A stretch of 31,203 nt of DNA, taken from Ichthyophonus hoferi. Lineage: Eukaryota > Opisthokonta > Ichthyosporea > Ichthyophonida > Ichthyophonidae. The notes under the pieces were generated by a model. It ran no database searches, was not told the DNA's origin, and was given only the letters and a program-made list of their open reading frames with translations. Positions 1-12,084 of this stretch are shown one piece after another; positions within the stretch are counted from its first letter, which is position 1, and each line of letters begins with the position of its first letter. The stretch covers positions 1 through 31,203 of the forward strand of contig NAOQ01000161.1 in the NCBI GenBank assembly GCA_002751075.1, written 5' to 3'. Both the position numbers and the translations under genes were made by a program.

Positions 1-208
1 GTCAACCCCTCTCCCCCCTCCCCCCCCAGCCTACCTCACCCACCCCCCAAACGCCTAGATTACTGAATGTCCTATGTTAAATGTTTATATGATATCCTTT
101 CCTAAGTCAAATATATCTGGCCTCTTGATTTTGTTTTTAGTTTATGAGAATTTGTTTTTATCTCTGTAGATTTCTGTGACTATTAATGACTGGGTTGTTT
201 TTATATAG
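1..208 (+). other. Intron of the lectin-like gene
   Basis: This is the intronic stretch before the first visible coding exon. Bases 1-55 are very C-rich on the plus strand, which is unusual in this AT-rich window. The acceptor is the AG at 207-208, preceded by a T-rich tract. Any earlier exons lie outside the window. Confidence 0.6.
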
Positions 209-1404
209 GTTGATTGAACCTCCTTGTTGGGATGGTATGCATACTCGAGAATATGTAACGTGGCTGGCTATTGCCCAAGACACTCCCATCAAATTTGGCA
301 ACGTGAATATGTTTGCAAGTTCAAGGATGGTATTTCCTGATACCTTAGCGACATTCCGCCACCCCAATGTCCTTTATATGCCAGCCCTATTAGGCACTGT
401 TCAGGATTCCGTGGATAAGGAGCTTACAACTGTCAGGATTGTTAGAGCTGCACGTAACGGCATGCAAGCCTTAGCCACAGTATTCCCTGGTGTCAAGGTT
501 CGGTCTATGGTAAAATTAGGCTTTGTCATGATTGAATCCACTACGAAAGGTAAGTGTTATGCGATTTATATATACATTCTGTTAGTCTGTCCACCTCTAT
601 ATTATTGTTTTGCGTGTTTTCTTTTACTACTTACATAACCTTTGCTATATATGTAGCTATAATCTTTCAGATTGGTTTATTGTACATTTTGGTCTAAAAT
701 GTAATTTGTAGCCTCTAATTTGGTAGGAAGTATCTCAAGTGCATTATTATTTTATAGATATAGCTGTCAGTGAGCAAGGGGGACCGGCTGCACAATTTGC
801 TGCAGGCACAGCCATTGGTATCAGTGGGTTCTGGAGCAAAAACATCATTACGTATCCGTCCGCTGGTTTTACGTCAACTAAGCCACCTGTAATACTAGCC
901 ACCCTCTGGTATACCAATGCCGATTTTTCTTTTCCACGAATTAGGAGAAGGTAAGATAACCTGTAGGACTTATATTGGTGTTTTCCTTCCCTATGATATA
1001 CCTGCACTTAAACATTAGCTTTTGACTTGCACTCTCATTAACTTAACTTTAATCATCCATATATTCCCTTACAGCTTTCTAAAACTCATACATAAGTACA
1101 CCTAAATTAATAACTGTACGTAAGGGCAGAATAACTTAAACTACTGCTTGCCCTGGTAGTCTCCACTTTTCTTATTTCTGTTTCTGTATCTTCTGCTTAT
1201 TTACAACTATTGTTTTTACAACTGTTACAATAAAAATGGTAACAATATAATCGCTTACGCCAATGGTTAAATCTTTCTGCTCTCTTCCACAGAATGCCGA
1301 CATACACCACCATTCGTGCCGATGCACCTGTTTGTCCAGGGACCAAAATGATTAACCCGGTCAACGAAAAGATTAGTTATCTTGCTTTCCGACCGCTCAC
1401 ATAA
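209..1404 (+). CDS. 3' part of a gene for a tandem beta-repeat, H-type-lectin-like protein (partial)
   Basis: Three exons are seen: 209-549, 758-950 and 1293-1404. They have clean GT-AG borders (GTAAGT and GTAAGA donors), matching phases, and a TAA stop at 1402-1404. They give 214 residues of a longer protein. The sequence reads as the end of one repeat (WDGMHTREYVTWLAI), then two more units. Each unit has a hydrophobic strand pair (VFPDTLATFRHPNVLYMPAL, then ITYPSAGF and PPVILATLWY) and closes on a strand of the same type (VKLGFVMIE, then KISYLAFRP). The WDG-x-HT-x-E-x-V-x-[YW]-L-x-[IV] pattern resembles repeated beta-sandwich units known from extracellular animal and bacterial proteins, and the strands recall H-type lectins. 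The family call is an inference from pattern. No signal peptide is visible because the 5' end is missing. That the open frame is expressed is supported only by the splice logic. Confidence 0.7.
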
Positions 1405-1644
1405 GCCCCAATTTTTCCAATTTAGAATACCAATGCACAATGGAAGTGGTTTACTGTCCCTTGTATAGAGGTAGCATGGGACTCAAGTTTAAACATGTTA
1501 TATACGCTATTATTGTAACAAATAAGTTTTTTGGCAATGAAATTGTTTAATTATTTGGGCAAGATGTATGCACGATATCAATAAGTTCTCCTTTTTCTTA
1601 TTGGTTTGTTTTTGTGTTTATTTAATGTACATATGTGTTTGTTC

Positions 1645-1652
<8 letters not shown>

Positions 1653-1678
<26 letters not shown>
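1653..1678. repeat. (AT)n microsatellite
   Basis: An uninterrupted AT run of about 26 bases in the probable 3' UTR or flank of the lectin-like gene. It is the last long TA tract before about 12.59 kb. Confidence 0.95.
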
Positions 1679-1683
<5 letters not shown>

Positions 1684-1823
1684 GTTAAGATTTTTATGGT
1701 AGTAAGTTGTCCTTGCATAAGGTAATACAATGAATCAGATGCTTGAATTTAGATTTTGTATATGTATGAACAATATGTTAAGAATCAAAATTATCTGATT
1801 GTTAACTTTCAGAAAAAATGGGA

Positions 1824-1829
1824 AATAAA
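1824..1829 (+). terminator. Candidate polyadenylation signal (AATAAA) of the lectin-like gene
   Basis: This is a canonical AATAAA, 420 bases after the stop codon at 1404. It is the first perfect match I noticed in this stretch. In AT-rich DNA such hexamers occur by chance, so the assignment is tentative. Confidence 0.3.
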
Positions 1830-4800
1830 CTTAATTTGAAGTCAGCTAAGAACATCCCCCTAATCATTCTTGGCTTATTAACAGGAAGAATTGAAAATCT
1901 TTATTATCTATTTTTTGCCGCAAGGCCGCAAATATTTGAGTTAGATCATACATAAATACGCTTTGATTTTGAATTGTATTTTGATTTTGCATAAACTGTT
2001 AATTTATTGAATGTGAGTATATATGTACACTACCGCAATGTGTAGTAATTATTGTATATAGATGATCGGTTGGGAAGAAAGTTATACCATTAATTAAGAA
2101 GTTTGTCTGTCTAAGCACTTCATTATTTATTTAATATATTTAATAGATTACATAGAGCACATATCGCTGCACTTTATTCAGTTGACTACTGACACAAGAA
2201 GATTTTCTCTGACTAGTTAGTCAACAAGTCTTTAGAACTTAAACCGTACAATCTACATTTTGATTTTTAACTCAGTTTAAGTCCTTTCACAAAGGCCTTT
2301 TTGTTTAATAAATGCAATTATCATATTGCATGTTTATTTCGGCAATATTATATCTTGCTTTGAACATATGACTCATGCCTGATATTAGAGGGCAATAACA
2401 ATAACCACTTAAATGTATGGCACGCCAGACCTGGGCATTCCAAATGTGGCACCATAAAGATCATACTTCAGAATATTCTTGCTTGAGGTTTAAACATACT
2501 TCTTAGCAAAGGTACAGAACAAATCCATAAATCAGTCCATATAGATTTAGATAATGGAATCGTTCCGTCAAATTTTTATTTTTATAAAATTTTATCATAT
2601 ATAAATAGTATGTATTGATATTTAAATGATTATTGCCTGCTAATCAATAAGTCCTTAGTAACTTCTTGTACAGTATGTGTATTAATAATACGGAAATATT
2701 TACTTTTAAATACAAGTAAAGTCTTAAGTTATTTCACATTTGTTTTGGTCTATGCCTATGTGATAATTGAAGAGGTACGTTATAGTTGTATAACTGTATT
2801 AATTAGGTATTATTTCGTTCAATGTGTAACTTTTATTTTATAATCAATTTACACAGATTATAAATTTGGGAAAATGTCACTTTATCTAAGCAGGTCTTGT
2901 TGTCAAGTTTGGGAAAATATTCAAATCTAGATAATAAATTAAAGATTAAGAAATGCACTTGCATTCAGAGATTATATAGAAACTTCAGATTCCATATAGT
3001 CCAGGGATTTTAGGTAAATAAAGGAATTGTTTAGTTTTGAAAGATTCCACTGAAACTAGAAAAATTGTGCATTAATCCACTATTCATTTCAAACAGTAAA
3101 TTAAGTATTCTATTTTTTAGATGTAACTGATAGTGTGGAAAATAGCAAAACAGACAAGTCTGGCCAAAGCTAGGTTTTGTTAAGCTTCATACCCAAGATA
3201 CAGACATTAAGTTAGGACCAGTTATTTTGTGTAGCAATTTGTAGCTAGTATTACAGGTAGCCAACGTATGTTATTTTTTATATATTCAAGTACCAATTGT
3301 TTTCTCGGTATTAAGTTCACAGATGGCTTCATCATAAAATGTAAAAGAATTATGCAGTTATTTACCTCTCAATACAAGTTTAGGTTAAACCTCACATGAA
3401 CTTTGGCATGTCTTTCTATGTAATGATATTGAAAATGGATTACAACAACAATAATCTTAAAAATTTAGTCGACACCCATTTCATTGTAAAATTGCATATT
3501 GTATTTTTTTTAATGAAGCTCCTGAAGTTTGGAGAAAATATTTTGAACTATATAGATGGTGGCTTTTTATTTTGGAGAACCAACCTGATCTAAGCAAGGT
3601 ACCTCAGATCAGAGGTTGCACCTAACTTCTATAGGCAGAAATAAATTAAGAATTAGTATACTGTCTGTGGTTACCATTACTAAACAAATTGCCAGTCCAT
3701 TACTGTTTACATAGAGCAATTAAGGCAATAGCTACATACTCAGGCTATGGCACGGCTGACAGGTTTGTCTGATGCCATCCTTTCCCTTAGCTATATATCC
3801 AAACTACAGACACTTGGTCTGGATTGGCTATTAGTTATTAATTATTTGAACAATGCAGTTGTACCATGAAATTATTGTGAGGTCTGTCTTTGATATAAAA
3901 CAGACCGTATAAAGAGAAAGATAGAAATACTTGGCCTTTACTGCATCCAAGACAACCTGATCAAATTGTGACAAGAAAATGACTAGGGTAGAACTTTTTC
4001 TTGACTTTAGTGACAAGTTTCGTGAAATTGAACTATACTTATTACTTGCATTCAACAAACCCAAATTTTCCACTTTCATCATCATAGTTTGCAACAATAT
4101 AATAAATATTAGGTTTTAATTATTATAGCCTTGATAAAACCGAAATCTTTGTCCAACAAGCCTATGTAAATAGAAAGAACCCCCGTTGACAGTTACTAAG
4201 AAATATTGGGCAGAAGTACTACAAAGAAAGAATGTGCGAGTGTGATTATTAGCTAAATCCAGAGGCAACGAGTTAAATGTTTAGCGAAACATTTTAATTT
4301 GTTTTTAGAAATTGCAAGTACTTAGATAAAAAATTATCCAATGGCAGCTACCCACCGGCTTTTAACGATCCGTGCCTATCCTTGAACTACAATATCGAGT
4401 CGGATACGTCTAGCCCCTATTTTGACATTTTCATACCCACTGATTGGGTTTCAGTAGCAAAGTAGAAGTTATTACCTTTCTTTCTACAGCTTTCATAAGC
4501 CTTTTAAATGAATTGTCCGGTACGCATTGTTACTCATGCTAAACCTCATGCATAAATCTTATTAAACAACAATATTTAGTCAAATTTGTAATCCGGACTT
4601 GTTAAAAGTTGTCAATGTCAGGATTATTATGGCTAGAGTAAGTGACTGAAATTTTAAAAAAGACAGTTATATATGCTATAAGTGTTACATTTATGTTTTT
4701 TTTTTGTTTTTTTTTTTGAACCTCTAATTACTACGAAACACTAATGTGGTGCCATCCCAATATTTAAGAATAGGATTCTACTAATTGGCATTCATGTGGA

Positions 4801-7690
4801 CTAAACTGCAATTCCAAAGGTAAATTGCCATGATCTTAAGGAGGGCTGTGTTACTGTTAAGTATAGCAAATAAAACGACCAGGGCTACCAAATTAAATAA
4901 TGCTTCTATGGATACTATGCTTTTTGTATAGTACGTTCTAGATTTGCCTCTAGATTTCCCATTTAGTATATTTAACTGACAAGACTATGCTATTGGTAGA
5001 CTCGGTTGTCCTTATGTATTTACAGCCATAGAACAAGTATAATTAGACTTAGTATGGGCCCACGTTTTCAATTTAAGATAATTGTTATTAAAATTATTAA
5101 TAAAACAATTAATATAGCCTGCATTAAATCCAAAAATTTATCAAGAATATTTATTAAAATTGTGAAGAGAACGCCTATTGCAACTCAATGGTCTTAAGAA
5201 GAAGATATTTTTAGCGCAAGTACCGATCGACTGATGTAATAGTTTGGAGTAAATTGGTCATAACCTGGCCAATACCCTCAACACCTGCAATTCATCAGAC
5301 ACCCCCGTGTCTAATACAGAGAAGACTTCCTTTGTTGCCAAAAATCAGCATATATCCTTGAACTTTAGAATGTAGTCGAACATTGATATTGGCAATTATG
5401 AAAAGACTCAATTTGACAACTTTGGTTATATAGTTGTGTTCTTATTAGCAAACCAGTCTGTCATACACTAAATTCATTTACATGATTGAATCTGCTAATT
5501 GGACACTTCATTTCGCGCTACTCTTGTGTCAGTACAACTAAGTTGTAACTTTATACGTTACACTAGTTGTAACTCCAAAATTATTTATCCGGACAGAATA
5601 CTACTTTTGGGCAACGCTTTTTCACATCTAGAGCAATTTTCTAATCCCGACAATACTTTATGCAAACATTCTCAACTATTAATTTATATAGCCAACCAAT
5701 ATGTTATTTTATGTAGCATTATTGTAATTAATTACTTACACACGCCATAGTAATGTATCTCCAGATGTGCACTAAACTTCTAATCATTATGGCACGTGAA
5801 GGCATGCTCTGGGAGCAATATATAATAATGATGCCAATATAGAAAGTTAAATACATGTGAAACATTCAACTAGTCACATACTGCTAGTTATATAAAGCCG
5901 TACTATTAACATCTGTTAACGGCTGAACCCTGTCAATGCATGTCAATAAACTTTAACTTGGAGTCTAGCGTATCTGGTTTATATTTCAACAATCCCATTC
6001 GGGCTTTCATCCTGAGTCAATCAAATTATAATTTACACTTAATTGTCACTTTACATGATAGAAAGGTATTTTCATTTTCAAAGTTGACCAGGAATTATTC
6101 CAGTAACTATCCTCTTTTATTCCAACGTTTTGACCCTAATATTAAGAGTTTTTTTAGAGAAAATTAGGAGTGACTTACCAATTTCCCCTTCAAATTTAAT
6201 TTATTTGCTCCTTACTGATTAGTAATGAATACAACTGCTGTATTATGTTTTGTTTCTGTTAAAATCTGATACAAAACATTTGAAGGTCCCATAGATTGAA
6301 AATTGTTATCTTAAATCCTTACTTGAATTTCAAAAGTCCTCTTTGTAATTATGCGGCATTTGTTGCTCCCATAATCTGCTATCATAGGCACCCTCCTACA
6401 TAAATAGAACAATAATATATTTTCTTTGAGGTCAAGTATTAACTTTTAAAACTAAGTAATTACCAAAATAGAACAACAGAATGCTACTCAATTACAGGTC
6501 TATTACGCGGAATAACATGGAAATGTACAAGAAAAACCCATATATTCCTTTCTACTGATGTCAGATTTATGAGAAAAAGGCGTAGGACTAAACTTCTGTA
6601 TTCTAATTGTCTAGTCCAGAAATCGGAATAGCATAAGTTAGATCTGTCAACTTGTTGGTACTTGCGGAGTCATCATCCACAACAATTGCTGATTATTAAC
6701 ATTAACCAGAATAATCTAGGTTAATTTCCAATACTACTTGAAGTTAATTACGGAACTAATTCTGCAATCATACCAAATTACCCTGAAGAATTACTTGACA
6801 ATTTCATCACAAATATAGTTGCTTCAAGTATTATGATACAGATAATTGTATACATTTGACTATTTCCTAATAGTCCTGGACACGGGTCTAATTTGATGTT
6901 ACTGTTAAAAATTGGAGGTAACCCAATCTGAAGAGATTAATAAGGTATATATTAATAACTATGTCAAAAATAAAGCTCTTGCTACTCAGTGATCTGTGAC
7001 TATTCATCCATATGGTAACATATTAAATATAGGAACTACTAGGCACGTAGGATTGTAAAAAAAGGTATGCGTGGCGAACTATGTATTTGCTCTAAGAAAA
7101 ACCAATTTAGGTACAATTTATGCCTTAATATTAAGTATATACTATGTTGCAAGACCGTTAACTCAGAAGGAATGAGTGATAGAGCCACAACTAGCTGACA
7201 ACAATTGGGTCATAAAACAATTGGTCCAATATTAGTTGTGTAAATGACATTTTTAATCAGATGAAGTGATTCATCAATATAAATTAAGGGAATATTAACA
7301 ATTGACAGTTGAAAGGCATTAGAGAAAAAGCTGTCTAAACTAAGACACATACGTTAGCGCAATTGGAGAAATTATGATCAAGTTATAATCAAGAATCTCT
7401 AATGGGCCTCATAGGACTCCTGTGAATTGCATTAACCAATAAGAATCTATCCCGTTTCCATTTGGATCAACCTGTGGAACGTAGCTATATTGACATCTGT
7501 GGTGAACAAGATGTGCAAAAAGAATAAAAGGAATGTAAACAACTAATGAAGACATGGACAATGACGTTCAAACCATTGTAAACAAAGCTTTGCGTTTCTT
7601 ACTATTTTATTAACAATATCCTAAATATATATACATATATTTTCTCATTGATGCTTAGAAGATACTTGGCCTGTATTTTATAATCATCAT
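1830..7690. other. Gene-poor spacer, nothing supported
   Basis: This is about 5.9 kb between the end of the lectin-like gene and the 3' end of RMI2. All six frames are closed at short intervals, and the longest open frames (about 60-90 codons) have no recognisable domain or splice context. There are a few short homopolymers (T runs near 4698-4719) and small imperfect hairpins. I found no terminal inverted repeats, long direct repeats or transposon coding remnants by eye. Non-coding RNA or old degraded repeats cannot be excluded. Confidence 0.6.
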
Positions 7691-7692
7691 GT

Positions 7693-7718
7693 TTTATTGT
7701 AATGTCTAGCTCTTTATT
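7693..7718 (-). terminator. Two candidate polyadenylation signals for RMI2
   Basis: TTTATT on the plus strand at 7713-7718 and 7693-7698 reads AATAAA on the minus strand. They lie about 140-200 bases beyond the two candidate RMI2 stop codons. This position supports the terminal exon being near 7860-7900. Confidence 0.4.
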
Positions 7719-7858
7719 GGCACATAATTATAATAGTCAATGCTCTAATATTTCTCTGATAAACAATACAGAGACCTGTTTAGTTACCTTCAATAGTAAT
7801 AATAATTTTAACCTACACCCAGCCTTAGCCTCTCTCACTGATCGTTCGCACTATGCTA

Positions 7859-10585
7859 TCACTGCAACTGCACCTAAACACATTAAGGCAGGAGTCCCTC
7901 CTGAATTTGTATGAGTACTACAGACAATTAGAGATAAAACCTTCAATCACTTCAAACTCACTTCAGATTTTTATTGAAAATGGATCATCGGAACTCAGCG
8001 CTACACCTATTGCTAGTCCAGCAACACACATGCATAAGCAAAAACTAACTGGAGCCCCTAAAACCCGTGGAAAAGTCACTAGAACTACCACAGATCGCTA
8101 TACAATATTTATGTTTAATATTATTTGGCCATTGTGCAATGCATTTCCAGCCAAAGTACCGGCAATATATGCCAGTCATAATATATATATCGAATGTTGT
8201 TTCTGCTCTTTCTTTTAAAATATCGCCACTTCTGAATTGTTACCTTCTCAGATCGTTTGGCACATCTACTTTGGCTTATTACACATACTTACTTAATCGA
8301 CAAAGTTGACTTGGTCCTCAAAGTTCCAGAGATACATTATTTACAACTACCCACGAGCATGTTTGCTTAGGAGAATCTGTAGGGGCATATATAGTTAGTA
8401 GTAACAGACATCTAAATGCAACATGCAGTATTTCAAGTACAATCTTGTACTTAATTTTAACAAGTTCTTGTATAGCGTTATAGAGATATGTATTAATAAT
8501 AGTGATATTGACCAAATAATTGTGGAAATTGTAATTACCGAGGCAATTTTGATATATAACCAAAACAAAGAGCATAGACAGCATCATGGAAAACAAAGTG
8601 CTTACCTCTAAGTCCCACATAGGTGATCGGTTAGGCTGTTTAAAGATTAACCATATTAGTGATGTGATAAACCTAATTATGTCTATAGGTAAGTATATAC
8701 TTAGAGCTATTATAAGGGGTATTTCTGTTCAAAAATCATGTCCACTGAAACCATTATTTAACTATTATTGGCCAAAAATATCATTATGTTTTCGTTCACC
8801 CCTCATTCTCTTTGTCCCTATATATCTGCATATAGGTTCTTTCCCTCCGATCATTATTCATCTACATATTCTCTACTAAGACTGACAGCAGTGTTCAAAT
8901 CCCACACCCTTCTATAATCCCCTTTCTTTATATCTTATTTTACACGGAGAGAGACTGATCTTTGACCCAGCATATACAAGCCTAAAACACAAGATAAAAA
9001 TAGGAATAGAAGGTATAAATTATAGTCAAAAGGGTAAGAGCATATATCAGTAAGACCCCGGAAAATAATAAATTTTAATAGTAACGTTTTGGGTAAGAGG
9101 TGAGGGAGTGGTAATCGACCTCTGGTGTACGCACATAAATTGTATACTCTACGTGTTTTCATTGTTATAGTAAATATATAGTATTGCAGAAATTGTGCAA
9201 ATAAATAAACACAGCTCAGAGATAAACGTATATTTTTACCGGCCTGGTCACTTCCCTACATGTAATTAAAAGTTATTATATTTCCAACTTGTACGGTTTG
9301 AAATTTTCAAATGCTCTAATCTGGTCTGCTCTTTCTAGAAAAAGTGATTTTAATTCTAAAACACTGCCATTTTGAGTGAAAAAAAAACAATGAAAAAAGT
9401 ACATACATGCTTGGAAAGGTCGACACATTTAAAAGCCTTAACAAAATAATCACATTGACGGAGAGGAGAGCCCTCCTTTCTTGTTGTAAAGCTAGGTGTC
9501 ATGGCACTAGCAAGCTGGAGAGTCCCAGCTATTAGCACATAGGCTCCTGTCGATAGGTACTTTATTAATATTTCCTTACATCGCCTTTCATGTGCATTAT
9601 TTTCTTTACTCAAACAGAATTTAAAAGCCACTTCTTCTATGAAACCTCGGCAAACAATTTCAATGAAAGGTAAGTATATATATCACCCTTTGAATGTCTT
9701 CCCCCGTAAATATTTACAACAATCATACCATATATTCTCCAAACGCACAAAATTTTATATTAACACTAATATAAGTTCTATTGGGGGCCAGGAGGAGAAG
9801 GTCCATTACAAGATCCGTGTCTGCTTTTTACACACTAAAACGCCAGCCAATATAAGCAGAAAAAATACCCAAAACAAAATAGCCAAGATACCAAGCGATA
9901 CAGAGCTTACCAATAGAGGAAATTGGGTTCTCCCCAGTGGCCTTTGTAAGCCAAAGAAGATCAACTATCACAATACCTGTTCCATCATCAACAGCTAGTT
10001 GATGGCCGCCTGATAATATTTCGACTACGTCTCCCTGCAATTGGAAGATGTCAGGAAAGTCTTTCAAAGGGCACATTCCATTTCAGATGTATGTAAGCCT
10101 GACCGTATGTACACACACACACGCAAGTAAAATAAAAACACACACCTCTAGTATAAGAAGGCAGTATTTATAGAAGGTCAACAGAAAGTCTAAGTGTCAT
10201 AATCAAACAATGTTTTATGGATCATGTCGTTCATTCATGTTTTATTTACAGAAGTCAACTCAGATCCTCTATCCAAAAAATGGTGCCTGCATATGCGAAC
10301 TTGCGTCAGGTATGCGCGCATTTGTTTAAAATAAATTAACTTGCATTAAAATCTACTAACGGTACATTTACTTATCATTTCTTAATTTCAAAACACCACA
10401 ACATGGATGAAGAAATGATTGCAACAACCACTAGTATGAAAAGAACTCGCCTGAATCCAAACAGATCTAAACGTTGAAGTCCCAAGCTTCACCTTTACTG
10501 GAATATCTGATATTCTTTTAACTTGTTTTAATTGGCAACAAAATACTTTATGAGAAAATTCTGCATTGGCTTGTGGTTGTTGCAT
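7859..10585 (-). CDS. RMI2: RMI2, OB-fold subunit of the BLM-TOP3A-RMI dissolvasome
   Basis: Minus-strand exons are 10451-10585, 9911-10034, 9407-9546 and 8606-8635, then a short last exon that I cannot fix. Phases match throughout. The first four exons give 143 residues, and with a 4-5 residue tail the total is about 147-148, against 147 in human RMI2. Alignment by memory to human RMI2: KVFCCQLKQ matches KVLAEQLRR, SVWIQGDVV matches AVWMQGRVV, AYVLIAGTLQ matches KYVMVMGVVQ, VKAFKCVDLS matches VKMTDLS, and SPMWDLE matches ESMWELE. These cover the single OB fold. In known animals RMI2 pairs with RMI1 and helps BLM and TOP3A dissolve double Holliday junctions. The start is the ATG at 10585, since no in-frame ATG was seen just upstream. 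Intron 1 appears to use a GC donor. Two tails fit phase 0: VQLQ-stop at 7859-7873, or EGLLP-stop at 7883-7900. Confidence 0.85.
8606..8635 (-). other. RMI2: RMI2 30-base microexon
   Basis: The exon has an AAACAG acceptor and a GTAAGC donor on the minus strand and encodes ten residues, PNRSPMWDLE. The MWDLE part matches the conserved MWELE near the C terminus of human RMI2. Both introns around it are in phase 0. Confidence 0.8.
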
Positions 10586-12084
10586 ATTACCGTTTAAGTT
10601 ACACGCAAAAAAATCAGTTTTGCATTGCCTGAGTGACGGGTGGGTGTCAATGGCCACAGACAGTGTGATAAGATATTGTGAATATTAAAAAATACTTAGA
10701 GACTATGTGGTGCAATATATGATGTAATAAACTAGGAACGGGATCTGATAGAAATAAGAGTAAAGTGTAAAGCCTAGAATTCAATGTAAAACCTGTGGCA
10801 TTTCCCACATTAAAAATGGACAAGGTATTATTTTACTGGATTTATGCAAGCCAATGGAAAGTAGAGATTAAAGATTAAGGTACTGGATCAGAATTCGATC
10901 GGTCTAATAACTCGTACAAAGACAAAACTATTAATTAAATTACAAGTAACCAATCAACATTTTACCAGTTCCAATCTCTATCCAATAATATTTCTGGTAT
11001 GCAACCCATAATTAGGCCCATCAATAATTTAGGCGTTCGAAAGCTGGGCTTCTGAATTTTTTATAATTATACGCACTTAGCGCTTGTTATTATTAGCTTT
11101 TTCATCTTGTAGATGCTATTGGCGACTATTATTCGATATTATCTATATTTTAAGACTTAATAGCGCAAAAATTAGAAGTAAGTGACCGATATTATTTGTG
11201 TTTTCTAATGAATATTACCTATTCATGTTCTAAGCCTAGACGGAGAAAATTGCAGACTAAATTTAACGTTATTCTCCACAGGTGTATTATCGAATGTGTA
11301 ATACCTTAATAGTTGTGCATGTGCTTAAGTAAATGCCTATTGGTTTAGAGCAATACTTTTATAATGTTGGTGCATGGTCGAAAAATCCATGTAAAGTGAC
11401 ACAATATTGTTGACCATTAACTGAAATAGTATATTGCAAATGGCTATCATATATCTGGATATATTAAGTATTTTATGATATCCCAATCTGTAGATTCAGC
11501 ATGTGTAGATATTTGGCATGTACTTAAATATCAAATATGCATGTTCCGGAATGTATTTTTTATATAATATTTAAAGCTAATAACAAACCAGTATATTCCA
11601 TTCACCCAGTGTATGAACTACATAATGTAAGCTGAGGTTTGGATGAAATATGGCCTCGCTACCCTTTATAAATCGTTTTTTCGTCTGATTGGTGAAGGCT
11701 GAATTTAGGCGGGAGGCGGGAAATATTATTATATTCAAATTGACAAGGTAGATTAAAAGACAATAAAATAATAATGTAATAATCGTGAGATAATGCCATG
11801 ATACTGGAAGATAAAACAAGATATCCCAGGATTTTGTAGATATTCGTTGAGTTAACTAAGATATTTTAGATATTTTTTGGGCGAAATAATTTCTACCTAC
11901 CATAACAGACTATGCTTCATAAAAAGCTTACGTGAAAACAACAAAATATATCCTTTTTAGACGTAGTGTTTCAAATATAAATGTACCTTGGGACAGTAGA
12001 AGGAATGGAAAGCAAGATATAATTAGGAGTAAGTTTTACGAGTTTACATTTCATGCACACCTACATACCATAACCTAATACTTA
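10585..12084. promoter_or_regulatory. Head-to-head promoter region of RMI2 and PAXIP1
   Basis: About 1.5 kb separates the two divergent start codons. It holds no open frame of note. A CCAAT box in inverted form (ATTGG at 11688-11692) is followed by GGCGGG at 11708-11713 and GGCGGGAAA at 11715-11723. On the minus strand the latter is TTTCCCGCC, the E2F consensus form. This is one of the few GC-rich patches in the spacer. CCAAT plus E2F is typical of S-phase genes. The site is nearer PAXIP1 (about 360 bases to its ATG) than RMI2 (about 1.1 kb), so control of both genes is inference. Confidence 0.5.

Noticed and set aside
1-60. A C-rich start of the window ending in CCCAG, as an acceptor with an exon after it
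   Set aside because: The following frame is short, proline/threonine-like low complexity, and no donor leads in phase to the exon at 209.
3831-4097. An 88-codon minus-strand frame in the gene-poor spacer
   Set aside because: It has no domain, no splice context and no codon pattern distinguishing it from chance in AT-rich DNA.
5888-5925. An imperfect inverted repeat (GCCGT...ACGGC) as a possible transposon end or hairpin
   Set aside because: The arms are short and bulged, with no flanking target duplication or partner repeat found.
8318-8620. A 100-codon minus-strand frame starting MWDLEV
   Set aside because: The first five residues belong to the RMI2 microexon. The remainder lies beyond its GTAAGC donor and has no similarity to anything known to me.
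8880-8915. A tRNA B-box-like GTTCAAATCCCAC that could mark a tRNA or SINE
   Set aside because: No A box at the proper distance, no cloverleaf stems and no second copy noticed in the window.
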